Shown piece after piece: positions 63,801-64,000 of a DNA stretch of 64,000 nucleotides (positions are counted from its first letter, which is position 1; each line of letters begins with the position of its first letter). The position numbers and the translations under genes were made by a program. Origin of the DNA: Nocardia farcinica (GTDB lineage Bacteria > Actinomycetota > Actinomycetes > Mycobacteriales > Mycobacteriaceae); NCBI RefSeq assembly GCF_001182745.1, contig NZ_LN868939.1, positions 2,046,001 through 2,110,000 of the forward strand, given 5' to 3'. The notes beneath the pieces were generated by a model. The model did not search any database and was not told the DNA's origin. It saw only the letters and a program-made list of their open reading frames with translations.

Positions 63801-64000
63801 GTGACGGCGCTCGCCTCGGCCGCCGAGAACACGGCCTGGTTGCGTTCCAACGGCCTCGAGATCGTGCTGCTGATCCTCGGCGCGATGCTGTTCAGCCGGT
63901 TCGCGACGTACGTACGCGACCGGATCACCGCGAAGATCGACGCCGGGTTCCGCGGCGGCGACGCCCTGGTGCGCACCGAGGCCGCCAAGCACCGGCACGC
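63801..64000 (+). CDS. MscS-like mechanosensitive channel family protein, 5' part
   Basis: The first 66 codons from a GTG at 63801 are visible: an N-terminal membrane helix (LEIVLLILGAMLFSRFATYV) followed by RDRITAKIDA, like the entry of actinobacterial MscS-type proteins near prfB (Rv3104c-like). The rest lies beyond the window. The downstream-of-prfB location supports the call. Confidence 0.6.
   Translation, partial: MTALASAAENTAWLRSNGLEIVLLILGAMLFSRFATYVRDRITAKIDAGFRGGDALVRTEAAKHRH

Overview
The window is GC-rich, densely coding DNA from an actinomycete of the order Mycobacteriales. It is most likely Nocardia or a close relative; this is inferred from gene content and order, and no database search was possible. 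The first 24 kb follows the gene order I recall from the M. tuberculosis Rv3204-Rv3193c region: alkyltransferase-like protein, lipV-type hydrolase, adnA-adnB, Kch-type K+ channel, nudC, mycoredoxin, uvrD2, whiB7, ABC1 kinase, an orphan RiPP-type leader-binding protein, a DUF2342 metalloprotease-like protein, a Lon-like PDZ protease, a PPA1309 protein and a UPF0182 membrane protein. This is a chromosomal core block for DNA break repair, NAD and mycothiol redox control, and antibiotic stress response. No insertion sequence, prophage, CRISPR array or rRNA operon was seen.

From 23.6 to 35.7 kb the content is more lineage-specific. It holds a resuscitation-promoting factor and an initiator tRNA, then a small steroid-type locus (alpha/beta hydrolase, SnoaL-like protein, steroid 5-alpha-reductase-like membrane enzyme) whose divergent promoter carries a perfect KstR-type palindrome. 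Next come a CYP157-like/CYP154-like P450 pair behind a highly structured leader, an ACT-type membrane protein, a divergent flavoprotein/XRE-cupin regulator pair, an aldehyde dehydrogenase and a DoxX protein with a long 11-residue repeat tail. From 35.8 to 46.6 kb there is a catabolic operon (alcohol dehydrogenase, acyl-CoA ligase, N-acyl-D-amino-acid deacylase type), a DUF6319-like protein, a membrane diguanylate cyclase, and a galactokinase/SSS symporter/small membrane protein unit. From 46.7 to 60 kb come stress-type small proteins, a PepSY membrane protein, two tandem fadD-type ligases with near-identical promoters, secreted proteins, an EEP phosphatase and a two-gene acyl-CoA dehydrogenase operon under paired palindromic operators. 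The right end has hisN, an FMN reductase with a divergent HTH regulator, prfB and the start of an MscS-like channel gene.

The most striking regulatory element is the whiB7 leader (13.69-14.23 kb). It combines a WhiB7-type promoter (AT-rich box, TTGTCG, 17 bp, TATGGT), a 93-codon leader ORF with a strong ribosome binding site that ends in a cluster of codons I expect to be rare (AGG, CGA, AGA, CGA, AGG for arginine), two hairpins at the end of that ORF and an intrinsic terminator ahead of whiB7. Other observations worth following up are the AdnA linker repeats, the DoxX 11-mer array, the CYP157/CYP154 leader, the KstR box, the shared fadD promoter element, the paired fadE operators and two intergenic minisatellites.
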